NCBI GenBank assembly: GCA_025642075.2
Contig: JAODUO010000628.1
Location: 50,001-114,000, forward strand
Direction of reading: 5' to 3'
Source of the DNA: Ridgeia piscesae
Lineage: Eukaryota; Annelida; Polychaeta; Sabellida; Siboglinidae
DNA: 64,000 nt
The position numbers and the translations under genes were made by a program. Shown in pieces: positions 23,096 to 36,139 of the stretch. The notes below the pieces were generated by a model, which worked only from the letters and a program-made list of their open reading frames with translations, was not told where the DNA came from and did no database searches. Numbering within the stretch: the first letter of the stretch is position 1; every line of letters begins with the position of its first letter.

Positions 23096-26000
23096 TCAAC
23101 ACCGATGTTGCAGTTCGACTTCCTGGTCGACGTCGTTGAGCCACGCGTACACCTTCTGCCGAGGGAACGTCTGGCAGAACGGACACACCATCGCCGTCTT
23201 CTTCGGCTCTTCCGGGCACCCAAATATTTTGATCACTCCCGATATCTGAAATAGATGGAGACGATGTTAAATAGGAGGTTCTATTGATTCGGACCTGCTG
23301 ACAGACCAGCTGTGGTATCCGGCGGGGTTAAGCTCTAACCGCGTAGTCAAACGAAAGATGCTCTGCTCGGGAGTTACCCCGGCATGCATATGGCCTAGAG
23401 ACGATGGTACTGGCGGAGAACAAAAGGTGTGCAGGTTTGTGGAAACGATTGTGTACGAAGAATTGCAGGAGTGAAAAGAATCGATAAGCAATGAATGGAA
23501 GCATTGGTGGTGGTGGTTGTAGCAAAGGAAAGCTTTAAGAATGCGACGATGTAGAGAGCATGGAAGGTGTACGAGTGGCAGAGAGCAGATGCCTAGAGTG
23601 CGGGAGAGACTGCGCTAGGAGGACAGCGCGACGACTTGCGTGAAAGAGTGGTACAGGAATGGAGAACAAGAGCAACAGCTACGGGGAATTGTAGATAGAG
23701 ATAGTAGTGTAACAAGAGTAGAGCACAGAAAAGGAAACGTAGACAGCACAACCCCCTGACGTTATGGGGGAACAGGAGAATAACGGAGGTCTTAGACGGT
23801 GTCTATCTGTCAGTAGGCCCTACCTGCAGATATCGATTAAAGCTCTTTTCACCGCAGGTTTGAAAATTTAAATAAATAAATACTCTAACTTCAATAGCGT
23901 TACATATTTTATGGAAATCGTTTACGGTAAAAGTCGAACATGCAGATGAATAGAAAACACACACGCGTGAGATACGGTTTAAGCTGCGGTCTGCTTGTAG
24001 CCAGTTGTGATGTGATATTCGTGGGGTTGTAATCACTGCGATCTGGCTTGCGCGACATGATTACACAATGAACCCAGCCGGCATACGCAGACATCTTACC
24101 TTACGGACGCTCAGCAGCTTCGAGATGGTCTTGGGCCGACCGACCTTCTGGCAGTTGCACATGTTGTAGAGGTAGTGGCACGGCCGGTACCTGTGCTCCG
24201 TCTCTTCCTCCTGCTCTGTGCCGTCGGCCACCGACGAGGTGTCCGTGTCCCGCGGCGTTGGTCTCCTCTTGGGCACGCGCAGGTCGGCCGGGTCCGGCTT
24301 GGGTATGAGGAGCTTCATACTGCCCAGACGCCGGACGTAGTTCGACACGAGAGGCGGCGCGCGCGCCGACTTGGCCCCGAAACTCGGCACGTTCAACTGC
24401 GACTGCGCACCTGAGGCGTCCGTGACGGCGCCGGTCGAGGCCACCTCGACCGGGTCGACGGTGGCGGTGATGGCGCCCGGAAGTGGCGTCGGGTCGGGCG
24501 ATTGCTTGTCCGGTTTGTCGTCGGAGAAGAGCGACACCGACGACTTGTTCGACCAGTGGGCGGAGCTGGGTCGTGACGCTGATATCGTGTTGGACGGACT
24601 CGCCAGGCGGGCCGAGGAGGACGCACCGCGAGGTGAACTCCGCGCCGACGGCGGCCTCGTGATGACCGCCGCGGCGGAAGTGACGTCACGCGGCGTCCGA
24701 TGAGACGCCGGACGTTGGATGTGCACGGGCGCCGCATCCTTCAACAGCGCCGCCTTGTCCCCGTCCTTCCCTTTGCCCTTGCCTTTCTTCTCCTTTTTTT
24801 GTGTCTTCGCTGACTTCAGGCGTTGCCGCTTGTCGTGTTGTTCCTGCTTGCGCACGGCCTTGCGTCGCTCCCACTCCTGCACCGCCAGACTGCTGCCGTC
24901 CTTCGGCTCAGTCATCGAGCTCCGGGCGCTCTTCGGTGTTCCCGGTCTGCTGCTTCGCGGGGACTTGTTCTTCCCCTTGGCGTCTTTTTCTTTCTCCTTC
25001 CCCTTCGCTGGGTCCTTCACCTTCGAGACGCTGCGCACAGAGATCATCTGCTTCCAGAAGCTCACCTGCAGGCGAACGACGATTAACTGAGGTGCTAAGG
25101 AAAGTCGTTGATTATATGTATTGCTACAGACCCGTATAGCGTGATTTAGTTCTATTGGATGGTGCGTTTTTTCGGCGCACATTTCAAACAAACATTCATC
25201 ACTTCAGGATGGGAGCACCGGCAGCACACAATACTGTTAGTAATGTTCAGTCAATAAGCAAGCGCACAATGCATTTGGAAGTCTTTGTCGTTAATGTCGT
25301 TATATTCAACCTGTTGATAAGACGATCTGTCTGTGCAAACTCCACTGCCATCAGTTACAGAATACATAGCAGCACAGGGCAACACCTACTTGTTAGTAAT
25401 TAGTGCCAGGAAGGGGAAAGGAACGTTCAAGTCTTGGTTTACGTCCAGTATCGTCAAGTACACTTTGTAGCCAATAGTAAACCGTTCGGTTTGTGATATA
25501 TACAAAGTGCGCTATGCGCTGCAACGTGAGAACAATGCTTGCTGACAGTCGGTAGTCCAACACCTGTGTACTGGACTTGACACGTGTTAGTTCTATATCT
25601 GTGTGATGGACTTGACACGATTAGTTTTATACTTGTGTGTTGGACTCGACACTCGGTAGACCAACACCTGTGTTGGACTTGACACGCGTTATCAACAACC
25701 ATCAGTTATAATGCCTGTGGGTTAGACCCAATACTCGTTAGTTCTACACATGTGTGTATTGGGCTTGACACGCCTTCGTAAAGTGCTATACCTGTGTGTT
25801 GGACTTGAGCTTCTGTCTCGCCTTCTCCACCTCCGTCGGCGCCGGTTCCTTGGGTGCCGATGTGTCTCTGTGCTTACTCCGGTGTTGACGCCTGCGAAAC
25901 TTCTTCTGTGGCGTCAGCGACGGCTTGCTCGCTACCAGCTCCTGCCGCTCGAGGGCGCGGTAGGCGAGTGACAACCGGAAACTGAATTCAAAGTAGCGTA

Positions 26001-26526
26001 CGTCACACACAGGAAAGCAAATGCCTGCAAAAAACAAAATGAAAAAGGGAACACTGAAAATTGATCGACGGTGGGAAGAGAGCTATCAAAGGATGGGGTT
26101 GAACAAGCGATAGAGGGAGGCAGTTGCGGAAGATCATGATAGATGGATGTTTATTTTCATGAAGACGGAACGGAGCAAACCTCGAGGAGGGAGAAGAAAG
26201 ACCAGGACGTTGGACACGAAACGTCTCTAGAAGTATACAATTCTTTATGGTAATGCCATATGTACGTACCTGATGAGGAAACCTTCTTTCTCGAGCTTCG
26301 GGCGCGCGGCCTTCTTCTCGGCGTCGGCTACCGCCTCTTCCACGGTCGACGCCATCGACGGTTGTCCTTTCTTCTTCTTCTTCTTCTTGTTCAGCCCATA
26401 CTTCTCCCGCAACAACTCCCAGTCAGACTGTCGCCGATCTACAACGACGCAACGTGTGTCCCCAGTGTTGCCTGTGCAAAGATTCAACAAGCAGAACCGG
26501 AAGTGTGGTGTGCGCGCGCGCGTGTA

Positions 26527-26592
<66 letters not shown>

Positions 26593-28141
26593 TTTGTTCG
26601 TTTGTTTGTTTTTTCGTTCGTTCGTTCGTTCGTTCGTTCGTTCGTTCGTTCGTTCGTTCGTTCGTTCGTTCGTTCGTTCGTTCGTTCGTTCGTTCGTTCG
26701 TTCGTTCGTTCGTTCGTTCGTTCGTTCGTTCGTTCGTTCGTTCGTTCGTCCGTCCGTCCGTCCGTCCGTCCGTCCGTCCGTCCGTCCGTCCGTCCGTCCG
26801 TCCGTCCGTCCGTCCGTTCGTTCGTTCGTTCGTTCGTTCGTTCGTTCGTTCGTTCGTTCGTTCGTTCGTTCGTTCGTTCGTTCGTTCGTTCGTTCGTTCG
26901 TTCGTTCGTTCGTTCGTTCGTTCGTTCGTTCGTTCGTTCGTTCGTTCGTTCGTTCGTTCGTTCATGTTCATGTTTTGTTTGTTTGTTTGTTTACGTTTGA
27001 GAAGAGGTTAGTAATGCAAGGCGAGTGGAAGAAGGATGTGTTGACCTGGAGAAGACCTGCATCTGACAGTGAGAAGGAGATGGTACCGGGAACAGTGAGC
27101 TGGTTGGGAGTGGCAGCAGCAGAATACGGGAACGTAGAAGCAATGCATGAGAGAACACACCGAAGACTGTTGGGATGTTGTAAGAGTGACCAGCTCCCAT
27201 CGGTGAGAGGTTAAGGAAATACCAGTGGCTCTCGGCTATTATGGACAGATCGTTTGCGTACGCTCTGTCCATAATAGCCGAGAACAAAAACAAACTGGCA
27301 GAAGAGTTACATGAGTGGAGGGGGTACAACAAGATTGGACTGAGAAAGATCCTTGAGAAAACAGAAGTGCCGAGGGTTTGACAGCGGGGTGAGAAGGTGG
27401 ACGACAGGTTAGGTGGGAAGGAAGTCAAGTAACTAGACGGTTATGTGACCGTTGGAGGACTGGTGACTGAAGGTTCTCATACACAGTTACATGTGCGACG
27501 TCAGACACAAGCGGGAGCAAATGTTGCGGAAAAACAGATTCCTTGTAGCCTTTTTTTCAATCACAAGCTACAACGTTAAATTGCAATTTTAACTACTATT
27601 TTTGTTAGCATTTAGTCAAATGGAAAACGTTACAAACCTGGCCATGAATGTTAATAAAGTCTACTATTACTCGACCACTTACAAAGCAATGCTGACGACA
27701 GCACTCCCTAACAATGTTACAAGCTGTCTGCACGTGGACACGACAGACCCTAACGTCGGTGTCATAACATTTACTAACAAGGCCAATGTTCTAATGAGTT
27801 TTGATTAAAAGCTTATATTGGCTGAGAACTTAATTAGCACACACGACCACCGGTCTTAATTTGTTGTCTCGCTGTTATACAGCCCATGCTCATTTTCGCA
27901 GATTATATCTGACGAGTAATGTTCAGGCGCACAGGGCGACAAAGAGAACAACTGTAGCATTCTTCGAGACCGCAATCAACGGCGGAGTTCAACGTTGCAA
28001 TCCGGCGCACGCACTTAATAATACCGTGTTATTAAGTATGAACTGGTTGACAGACATAATCGTTCTGGAGTTTGTGGGCGAATGTCAAACGTTCGCAGTC
28101 ACGCTCTGGATATGTTCACACATATTTATATGTTCACACAC

Positions 28142-28199
<58 letters not shown>

Positions 28200-28209
28200 A
28201 CCACCACCA

Positions 28210-28270
<61 letters not shown>

Positions 28271-28474
28271 CAACAACAACAACAACAACAATAACAACAA
28301 CAACCACAAACATAATATTAGATAACTTTATACATCTATTGAGACTTCTCTGCTAATTTCTTTGTCAGTGAGAACATACAAGAGAGTCTCGGAGAATAAG
28401 CTGAAACGTCTTGTACGACTAATACACGTAAGTCTGTTCTCACCTGTGGTTTCCCGAGGTGTAGACGCCAGCAT
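23096..28474 (-). CDS. unidentified Lys/Ser/Pro-rich protein, five-exon gene
   Basis: Exons from 5' to 3' on the minus strand: 28444-28474 ([13 protein letters not shown]), 26270-26438, 25792-25981, 24100-25065 and 23096-23245 (stop). All junctions are GT/AG, and the phases 1, 2, 0, 0 agree, giving 1506 bp and 501 aa. An alternative acceptor for exon 3 at 26024 breaks the frame. Residues 12-26 are [16 protein letters not shown], followed by seven lysines (28-34). The 322-codon fourth exon is low complexity: Lys/Gly/Glu-rich, then Ser/Pro/Arg/Ala-rich, and mostly disordered. It ends with a cysteine-bearing [15 protein letters not shown] segment. The last exon has GVIKIFGCP and CPFC (residues 473-476) before ending HRC. 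No known domain was recognised; a nuclear or cytoskeletal role would be a guess. It converges tail-to-tail on the CNPY2-like gene. Intron 1 holds a large TTCG array. Confidence 0.75.
25561..25808 (-). repeat. degenerate minisatellite overlapping the exon 3 / intron 3 donor of the 501-aa gene
   Basis: About seven copies of TGTGTGTTGGACTTGACACG (plus-strand reading) with 35-50 bp spacing; the last overlaps the end of exon 3. On the coding strand the exon ends AAGTCCAACACACAG|GTATAG. Intronic copies read GTCCAACACAG|GTGTTGG (GT at 25666-25667), GTCCAGTACACAG|GTGTTGG (GT at 25562-25563) and GTCCATCACACAGATATAG. At least two copies retain CAG|GT. Confidence 0.8.
26520..26998. repeat. compound (GT)n-(TTCG)n-(TCCG)n-(TTCG)n microsatellite
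   Basis: A (GT) array at 26522-26590 is followed by pure TTCG from about 26612, a central block of about 17 TCCG units (about 26747-26816), and TTCG again to about 26963, ending in TTTG repeats. It lies in intron 1 of the minus-strand gene. All reading frames are open through it. Confidence 0.95.
27231..27282. repeat. perfect 19-bp inverted repeat (hairpin)
   Basis: CTCGGCTATTATGGACAGA at 27231-27249 and its exact inverse complement at 27264-27282 flank a 14-nt loop (which itself contains the palindrome GCGTACGC). It lies in intron 1 of the minus-strand gene. There is no T-run, and in a eukaryote it would not be a terminator. It could be a hairpin RNA or a fold-back relic. Confidence 0.9.
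28142..28308. repeat. compound (CA)n-(CCA)n-(CGCA)n-(CA)n-(CAA)n microsatellite
   Basis: Successive blocks of CA, ACC, GCAC, CA and ACA repeats with no other sequence between them, in intron 1 of the minus-strand gene. Confidence 0.95.
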
Positions 28475-29090
28475 GCTGTCGTGTGCACCGCCTGAGTCTC
28501 TACTCTAATGTCTCAGTCTCGTAGATGCAGTCTCTACTTTGCGGTAGGCGGTCAGGTCTCTGGCGTGACATCGTATAAGTGACGGTCTCAACAGCTGTCC
28601 GACGGTACCGGTATCTTCCCTGTGTCTTCCCTGTCCGTCAATGATAATTAACCCCGGTACGTTGGGTCGGCTTCTTCTTGCTCGCTAACGAAGACGGAGC
28701 GCCATGTTCTGCAACAAGTGTGCAGAAAGGGTTAGAGAATGGAATAGCACGTTTTATAACATATCCATGACGCCTATTAATACATGTTTTCATGCCACAT
28801 TTAAACGTCATAATTGTTCCCCAAACGTGCTAGTCGATCATGACTGCCAGCGAATAGACGTTGCGAATTGTATAGATATATTTCAGAGAGTAGTAGACTT
28901 TAAACACATTTTGTCAACTGCACTTCTTCTTAGCTTAATCCTCTGTGATCCTCCAGCACAGAGCAGCACCAGGATTATGCCTGTTGTCGTATGACTAGCT
29001 CTGTCCACCCAAGAATACAATAAGATATACTGCATAGTATATAACATACATACAAGATATATTCCATTTACATTTTCTCAACAAATTACA
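28475..29090. other. probable 5' flank of the 501-aa minus-strand gene
   Basis: Sequence upstream of the ATG at 28474. It includes a GCGCCATGTT patch near 28690. No coding frame is convincing, and no TATA-like box is obvious at a usual distance. Confidence 0.35.
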
Positions 29091-29139
29091 ATAAGTCACA
29101 ACATAGTGAAGAGTACGTTTGTTGAAATACAATGTAACA

Positions 29140-29880
<741 letters not shown>

Positions 29881-29889
29881 CTTTCTTTG

Positions 29890-30351
29890 TATTATCCACT
29901 AAGAATTAACTTTCATCCTCCCCATTTGAGGTTTGTCAAAAACCATCTCCAATTTAATCCAGTCCCGCGGCTCGCCAAAACCTCACAGTAGAAGTGTATA
30001 TAAATGTTTTGTGTACCCCAGTTTCTGTGCTAGATTGACGTATCTGTCTTACATCTAATCTTACAGTAATTATTGCCTGAGCTCTCTCGTACAAACATTT
30101 CCACACCACAATTGTTTCTCGGGCATTACATTCTTGTTACTGTTGTCACCAATAAATATACCATCGTTACGTAGTCAGAAGACGCCCGCCTCGAGGCCTG
30201 CAACCCATTACAGTTCGTGTGGTGACCTGCTACTCAACCTTCTACTCATAGTGACAACGGTCGAATTTGTCTGAAGTTGTTTGAAAGTCGATGGAGTTAA
30301 CACATTACTTATCGCTGATGATAAGATTGTGCAAATATAAATTCAAAATCT

Positions 30352-30417
<66 letters not shown>

Positions 30418-31390
30418 CATAGCAGGTATTAGAGTACCTGGTTCCAATAATCAAGATAACATTAAACGAGTATTTTAGCAGAGCCATTGCTGGGTACATA
30501 CTATATACAGTACTTCACAACTCTCCTCGGGAAATTCAGGACTCAGTTTATACCAACTTCAGCTGGAGCGGTTTCCTATCATACCACTCTTGTTAAACTA
30601 CACCGCAAAACAGTTCAACCAGAGCGACAACACAACACACGTATCCATACGTATCCTACGTTAAATATCGACGTTTCTATGACACAATCAACAACACTAA
30701 TTACATGCCCCGCTTGCGAAGGTTTTACTCCCTCGCTCCTACTTACAATTCGCCCGGGAAGCTCCATGGAGGTCTCGGCGTCTAGCCAACGAAGAACTGG
30801 CCGAAGTCTCGCTCTCTGGGGATAGTTGCTAACTTGCTGCGTATATCAACAACACAACGCACCCGAAGAAATACACCTTTGTCTATCGTCTCTCACTCGA
30901 GTCAGTCAATGCAACGCTTGTAAAGCGCAGTCGCTAAGGTCTGCAGCGGCGGCGTGCAGATTATCGGAGCTCTATAATGGACGAGTGGTATCACCTGTAA
31001 TAGAAGTAACAACTTACGCCCAATCAATAGATCGGCTAAGCCGCGAAAGACGTCCAGTGACTCAGGTGTGAAATGCATGCGACTGCTCATTGTTGAGTGC
31101 TACAACTATTTTGCCTAATAAATGGTTTAAATAAATAATAACCCAAACAACAAGCCACGGGGAAGCCGCGCACAAGCATGAAATGTTGTGTAATCATCGT
31201 ATAAAATAAACAGCCTGCTAAATAGGAAATTACTTACTTTACTTCTGGGTTCTGGAATAGGTGTTGCACCGTGCGTGGGTGGCCCTGGGATCTATGGAAA
31301 TGACCCGGTTCTGCACTAGACAAATCCAAATAGGCATACGAAAACCACACAGACAGAACTGCGAAATATAAATAGTCTTTTAGGAAAGCA
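29890..31390. other. stretch without recognisable genes, containing an (AT)n array at 30354-30415
   Basis: Apart from the pure AT microsatellite (30354-30415) nothing repeated is obvious. Short open frames at 30487-30825 and 30826-31071 abut each other but show no motif, start context or splice pattern that would support a gene. Confidence 0.45.
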
Positions 31391-31395
31391 CATAG

Positions 31396-31521
<126 letters not shown>

Positions 31522-31713
31522 GTGCGTGCAGCCATGGTATCTCGTGGTTGGGCGAAGGCCTCAGCATGCTGCTTCCACGTCTCGCCGGGCTTCCTCTAGC
31601 TACTGTACCAGCATATGCCCAGGCAATAGTTTGAAGAAAGAAACCACACGGGCTTGAATAGGGTAACCTATTGCAATTTTCCCATTTAAAATAGATCGCT
31701 ATTCGTTCGTCCG

Positions 31714-31952
<239 letters not shown>

Positions 31953-32046
31953 CTTGCTCTCGCTTGTGCGCAAGAAACGGTGGCGCCCCATCGTGGAGAC
32001 AGAATAACTTTAATTGTATACCCACCGCGAGGTGACAGCACTTTAT

Positions 32047-35000
32047 CCATAACCATAACCATAACCATAATATTTATTGACCCCAAGTAGGTATAGAATT
32101 TGTTGAAAGTACATCAATTTCGTTAGTACATTTATACCAGCATACATACACACATATTATATCATGTTCACATACTATTATAAGTCTATACGTTAAGGCT
32201 TACAATACATACAAATGTGTGTACTTATAGTAATTTTGATTGTACCAAAATAAAAACCCGCAATCATATAACATTTACTAACTGGGATCGGTAGCTCCTA
32301 TTAAGACAATAATGTCGCTGTCACAGGAGCCACCATAATTTCATGGAATAAAGTAGTATGGTCCTTAGTATACAAGATGTCTAACTCAAATGTTTATTTG
32401 GAAGTGTTAGGTTTAAGTAAGAAAGTGTGATGTGGTGTGGAAATGGGCTAATGAACATTAACATATACTGTATTTATTAATTTAGCTGACATATGTAACA
32501 ATGTGATAGAGTACATATATCACTGTAGTTATTTAGCAAACATGTTTTTATATAAATTATAAAGCCATGCAAGCTGTGAGTGTATATTTTGTTTTTAATT
32601 GCATCAGGAGTCTCATTTATAGTATTTGGGAGGCTGTGTCTGAGACATTTCATTGCAAATTCATGCTTAGCTCTAAAAGTATGTATATTATCTTTTGCGC
32701 GAGTATTATAATTGTGTATATTAATACTTGGTATAATTTGCCAGTTTAGTAAATACGAAGGTAATTGTTTATGAATATATTTAAAATAAAATTTTAATTC
32801 TTGTAACTTTAACATATCTTCTATTTTCAGTAGTTTAAGATTTTTGAAAAGTGGTTCTGTATGTGAATTATATGTATTTAAGGTTATTATTCGCATAACT
32901 TTTTTTGGATGCTTGTAATTCTATTTCTTTGATATCCCCAAATCATAATACAATAATTTATATGTGATAATATTAAGGTGTTATATAATAACACTTTTAT
33001 GTCTAATGGTAATACATATTTTAATCGGTTTAATACGCCAATTGTTTTTGAACACTTATTTGATATTTTCTCCGTGTGTTTTCTCCAATTTAGATTAGTG
33101 TCTAAAGTCAATCCTAGAAAATTAAATTCATCTACTCTTTCAATATATGCATCATCTATTTTAAGTGTAAGTGCTTGTATACGTTTATTAGGCATATGGA
33201 AAACCATATATTTAGTTTTGCTTTTATTTAATAATAATTTATTAATATTTAGCCATTCATTAATTTTACAAAGTTCTTCATTTATTATGGTTTCTGTACT
33301 TTTATTATCGAGTGTCGTTTCGCGCAGAGAATTTAAAGAGGTAGATAATGTAGTGTCATCGGCATACATAACAAAATTAAATAATTGACTAGCTTGTGAA
33401 AAATCGTTTATATAAATAATAAACAATAGTGGTCCTAAGACAGAACCTTGTGGGACACCGATTGTTATAGGTAAGATGTCTGAGTTTATTTGTTCAATTT
33501 CAGTAAATTGTTTTCTGTTTTGTAAGTAACTTTTGAACAAATGCAAGGCTGAGCCATTAAGGCCATAGTATGCTAATTTGTTTTGTAAAATGTTATGGTC
33601 AATAGTGTCAAATGCCTTTGATAGGTCAAGAAATACATTAATTGGTATATCATTTTTATCCATTTTAGTCACAATTCTATCAATTAGTTCAATCGCAGCG
33701 TATTCAGTTGAATATTTAGCTCTAAAACCATACTGATTATCGTTTAGAAAATTCTTTTCGTTGAAATATGAATATAATTGTATAAAAATTGTTTTTCCAA
33801 TACTTTAGAAATGGTAGGAAGAAGAGAGATTGGTCTGTAGTTTTCAAATAAGGATGGATCATCTTTCTTAAATATAGGAATAACTTTTGCAATTTTCAGT
33901 TTATCAGGGAATACACCAGAGTATAAAACTTGGTTTATTAACAGTGTTAATGATTTTAAAATTACAGGTTCAATTACTTTGAGTAGTTTTGTTGAGACAC
34001 CATCAAATCCACAGCTGTTTTTTGTGGGAAGGTTGTTTATAGTTTTCCTCACAGTTTCTTCATCAATATGGTCAAAAGTAAATGTAGAAGTTACATTTTT
34101 ATTTAAATAATAACTGTATTTTTTGCTACCTTTGTATTTAATCCCTTGTGTAATGGATTGTCCGATATTTGTAAAATAATTATTAAATTTATTTGCAATA
34201 TCCTTTTTATCAGTTATTTTGGTATCATTGTCTATAAAAAATAATGGTAGTTTTTTATTTGTTTGCTTTTTTGAAATAAATTCATTAATAACTTTCCAGG
34301 TATTTTTTATATCGTTTTTAAATCGATAAAATCTGTTTTCAAAATACACTTTTTTGGCTGCACGAATAGTATGTTTTAATGTTGTATTATATGTTTTTAG
34401 GTTTATGTTAATAATTTCATAGTTAGAAGAATTTGGATGTGTTAATTTTAGTTTTTTATACAATTTGTCTCGATATTGTATTGATCTTAGTATTCCTTGT
34501 GTAATCCACATAGATTTTTTATGTTTATACTTATTACATTTCACCAGCTTAGTTGGCATATGCTTGTCCTTTGCCCTCACAATATCATTAAATATTATGT
34601 CATAATTTAAATTTGTATCTGCATTTGGGTTTTTATTTAGCTTGTTGTAAATACCATACGACTTAATTTCATTTTTAACTTTATGCATTGCGTTGTCGTT
34701 TAATACATTAATTTTTACAAATTTAGGTGGGGGTTCTGTCTTTAATGAGGTGTTTATAAGCATAAAATACGGTTGATGATCAGAGAGTTTTTTAATGAGA
34801 ATCCCGGCAGTACTTTCCAACATAGATTGACTAAGTTTGCAAAAGAAATTATCAATTAAAGTACCATTTGTTCTAGTAAATCTAGTAGGAAAGGTAATCT
34901 GTGGGAAAAGACTATGTGATATTAAGGAGTCAAAATAACTACTATATATATCATTTTCATTTAATTTGAGCAAATTTATATTAAAATCACCTGCAATGAT

Positions 35001-35160
35001 TAGAGTATTTTTACAGTTGTGTTCTAATAATGACACTATGGAAGAAAATTCATTTATAAAAGCATTTAGGTTATCGCCAAACATCGTCAACGGCTTGTCT
35101 TATTACTATAAAATGGTTTTGTGTTGTAATCCCATACATGACTACCCCAGAACTGGGTAG
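32047..35160 (-). mobile_element. 5'-truncated non-LTR retrotransposon (CR1/L2/Jockey group)
   Basis: A minus-strand LINE whose coding region spans 35090 to 32477. The 3' end is marked by TCAATAAATATT followed by TATGGT repeats (plus-strand CCATAA repeats at 32047-32070), as expected of LINEs that end in short tandem repeats rather than poly(A). The 5' end is lost inside the endonuclease domain, next to the GC-rich minisatellite at 35214. Only two single-base frameshifts break the ORF, so insertion was fairly recent. Confidence 0.85.
32477..35090 (-). pseudogene. endonuclease-reverse transcriptase ORF2 with two frameshifts
   Basis: Frame 1 (35090-33744) holds the end of an APE-like endonuclease (AGDFNINLLK, then LSDHQPYF with the catalytic SDH) and the RT N-terminal blocks (PTKNSCGFDGVSTKLLK; ENYRPISLLPTISKVLEK). 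The frame shifts by one base near 33800. Frame 2 (to 32887) has FLDLSKAFDTIDH, GVPQGSVLGPLLFIIYIND and the YADD catalytic box (MYADDTTL), then the thumb. A slip in an A7 run near 32905 moves the rest (ending ..LSHCYICQLN) to a third frame. The catalytic residues are all present; only the frameshifts and the 5' truncation disable it. Confidence 0.9.
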
Positions 35161-35213
35161 AGATGGTGATTTGCTTTAAGCCAATTGTGGAATACTAAAA
35201 ATACTGTGAATAT

Positions 35214-35656
35214 GGGCGGGCGCGAGGGCGCGCGGGCGCGAGGGCGCGCGGGCGCGTTTGCCTGCCGGGCGCGAGGCGCGCGGGCGCGAGGGCGCAGGCC
35301 TGAGGCGCGCGTGCGCGGGCGCAGCGGTGCGGGCGCGAGGGCGCGCGGGCGCGAGGGCGCGGGCGCGCGGGCGCGAGGGCGCGCGGGCGCGAGGCGCGCG
35401 GGCGCGCGGGCGCGAGGGCGCGCAGGCGAGGCGCGCGGGCGCGCGCGTGCGCGAGGGCGCGCGGGCGCGTGGGCGCGCGGGCGCGAGGAGCGCGCGGGCG
35501 CGAGGGCGCGCGGGCGCGAGGGCGCGCGGGCGCGAGGGCGCGAGGGCGCGCGGGCGCGCGGGCGCGAGGGCGCGAGGGCGCGCGGGCGCGGACGGACGGA
35601 CGGACGGACGCGCGGACAAGCAGGCGCAGACGGACGGACAGACGGACGGACGGACT
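35214..35656. repeat. GC-rich (GGGCGCGAGGGCGCGC)n minisatellite with (ACGG)n end
   Basis: About 375 bp made of 8-10 bp words GCGCGAGG and GCGCGCGG, followed by (GGAC)n at about 35590-35656. The region is almost pure G+C in an otherwise AT-rich window. All frames are open through it, giving Ala/Arg/Pro-rich ORFs on both strands that I do not accept as genes. Confidence 0.9.
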
Positions 35657-36139
35657 TACCAATCCACATCTGTTTAACATCTTCACGTCCACGATCAAGC
35701 ACTCCATGCGTCCTAAATACCATATACTACTCCTGCACACAACGATGTTTTATCTTGAATTTTAAAAAAAAACAGTAACTATACGTATGCGTAGCCTGAA
35801 ACAATTTGGTGCATGATCATCTGTAACCCAGCTTTAGAAGTGTCCATCCTGAAGTGGGGTGGGGCTGCACATGACAATAAAGTATCCTGGCGGGTTATTG
35901 CAATATGGATATATTTTAAAATAGAGCTGAGATATATCTGATAGAGGTTAGGAGTTGTGTGGTTCTCGAGAGCGTACATGGAGTTTACAAGTATCGCTGG
36001 GTGGTTAAAACCGAGGTAAAATTATTCATCTTGGTGATGCAACAATCGTTCTGCCAGCTAGGGCTTGTACTTCTAAGGTTGATTTATTGGGAGTGAATGG
36101 GCTGTGGGAAAATTCTCTCTCGCACTAGCAACGCCTGAT

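Noticed and set aside
25982..26024. Upstream acceptor (ttttttgcag, exon starting 26024) for the third exon of the 501-aa gene
   Set aside because: It has a good polypyrimidine tract but needs a phase-1 upstream exon; joining it to 26270 puts the reading frame into a TGA. The internal AG at 25982 gives a continuous frame. It could be alternative splicing, but it is not the main model.
26260..27214. Long ORFs in several frames (246-313 aa) rich in Phe/Val/Arg/Ser and Cys/Val
   Set aside because: They are translations of GT and TTCG/TCCG arrays; any frame is open through such repeats.
35142..35778. Ala/Arg/Pro-rich ORFs of up to 197 aa on both strands
   Set aside because: All frames of the GC minisatellite are open; no start context, splice site or domain supports a gene.
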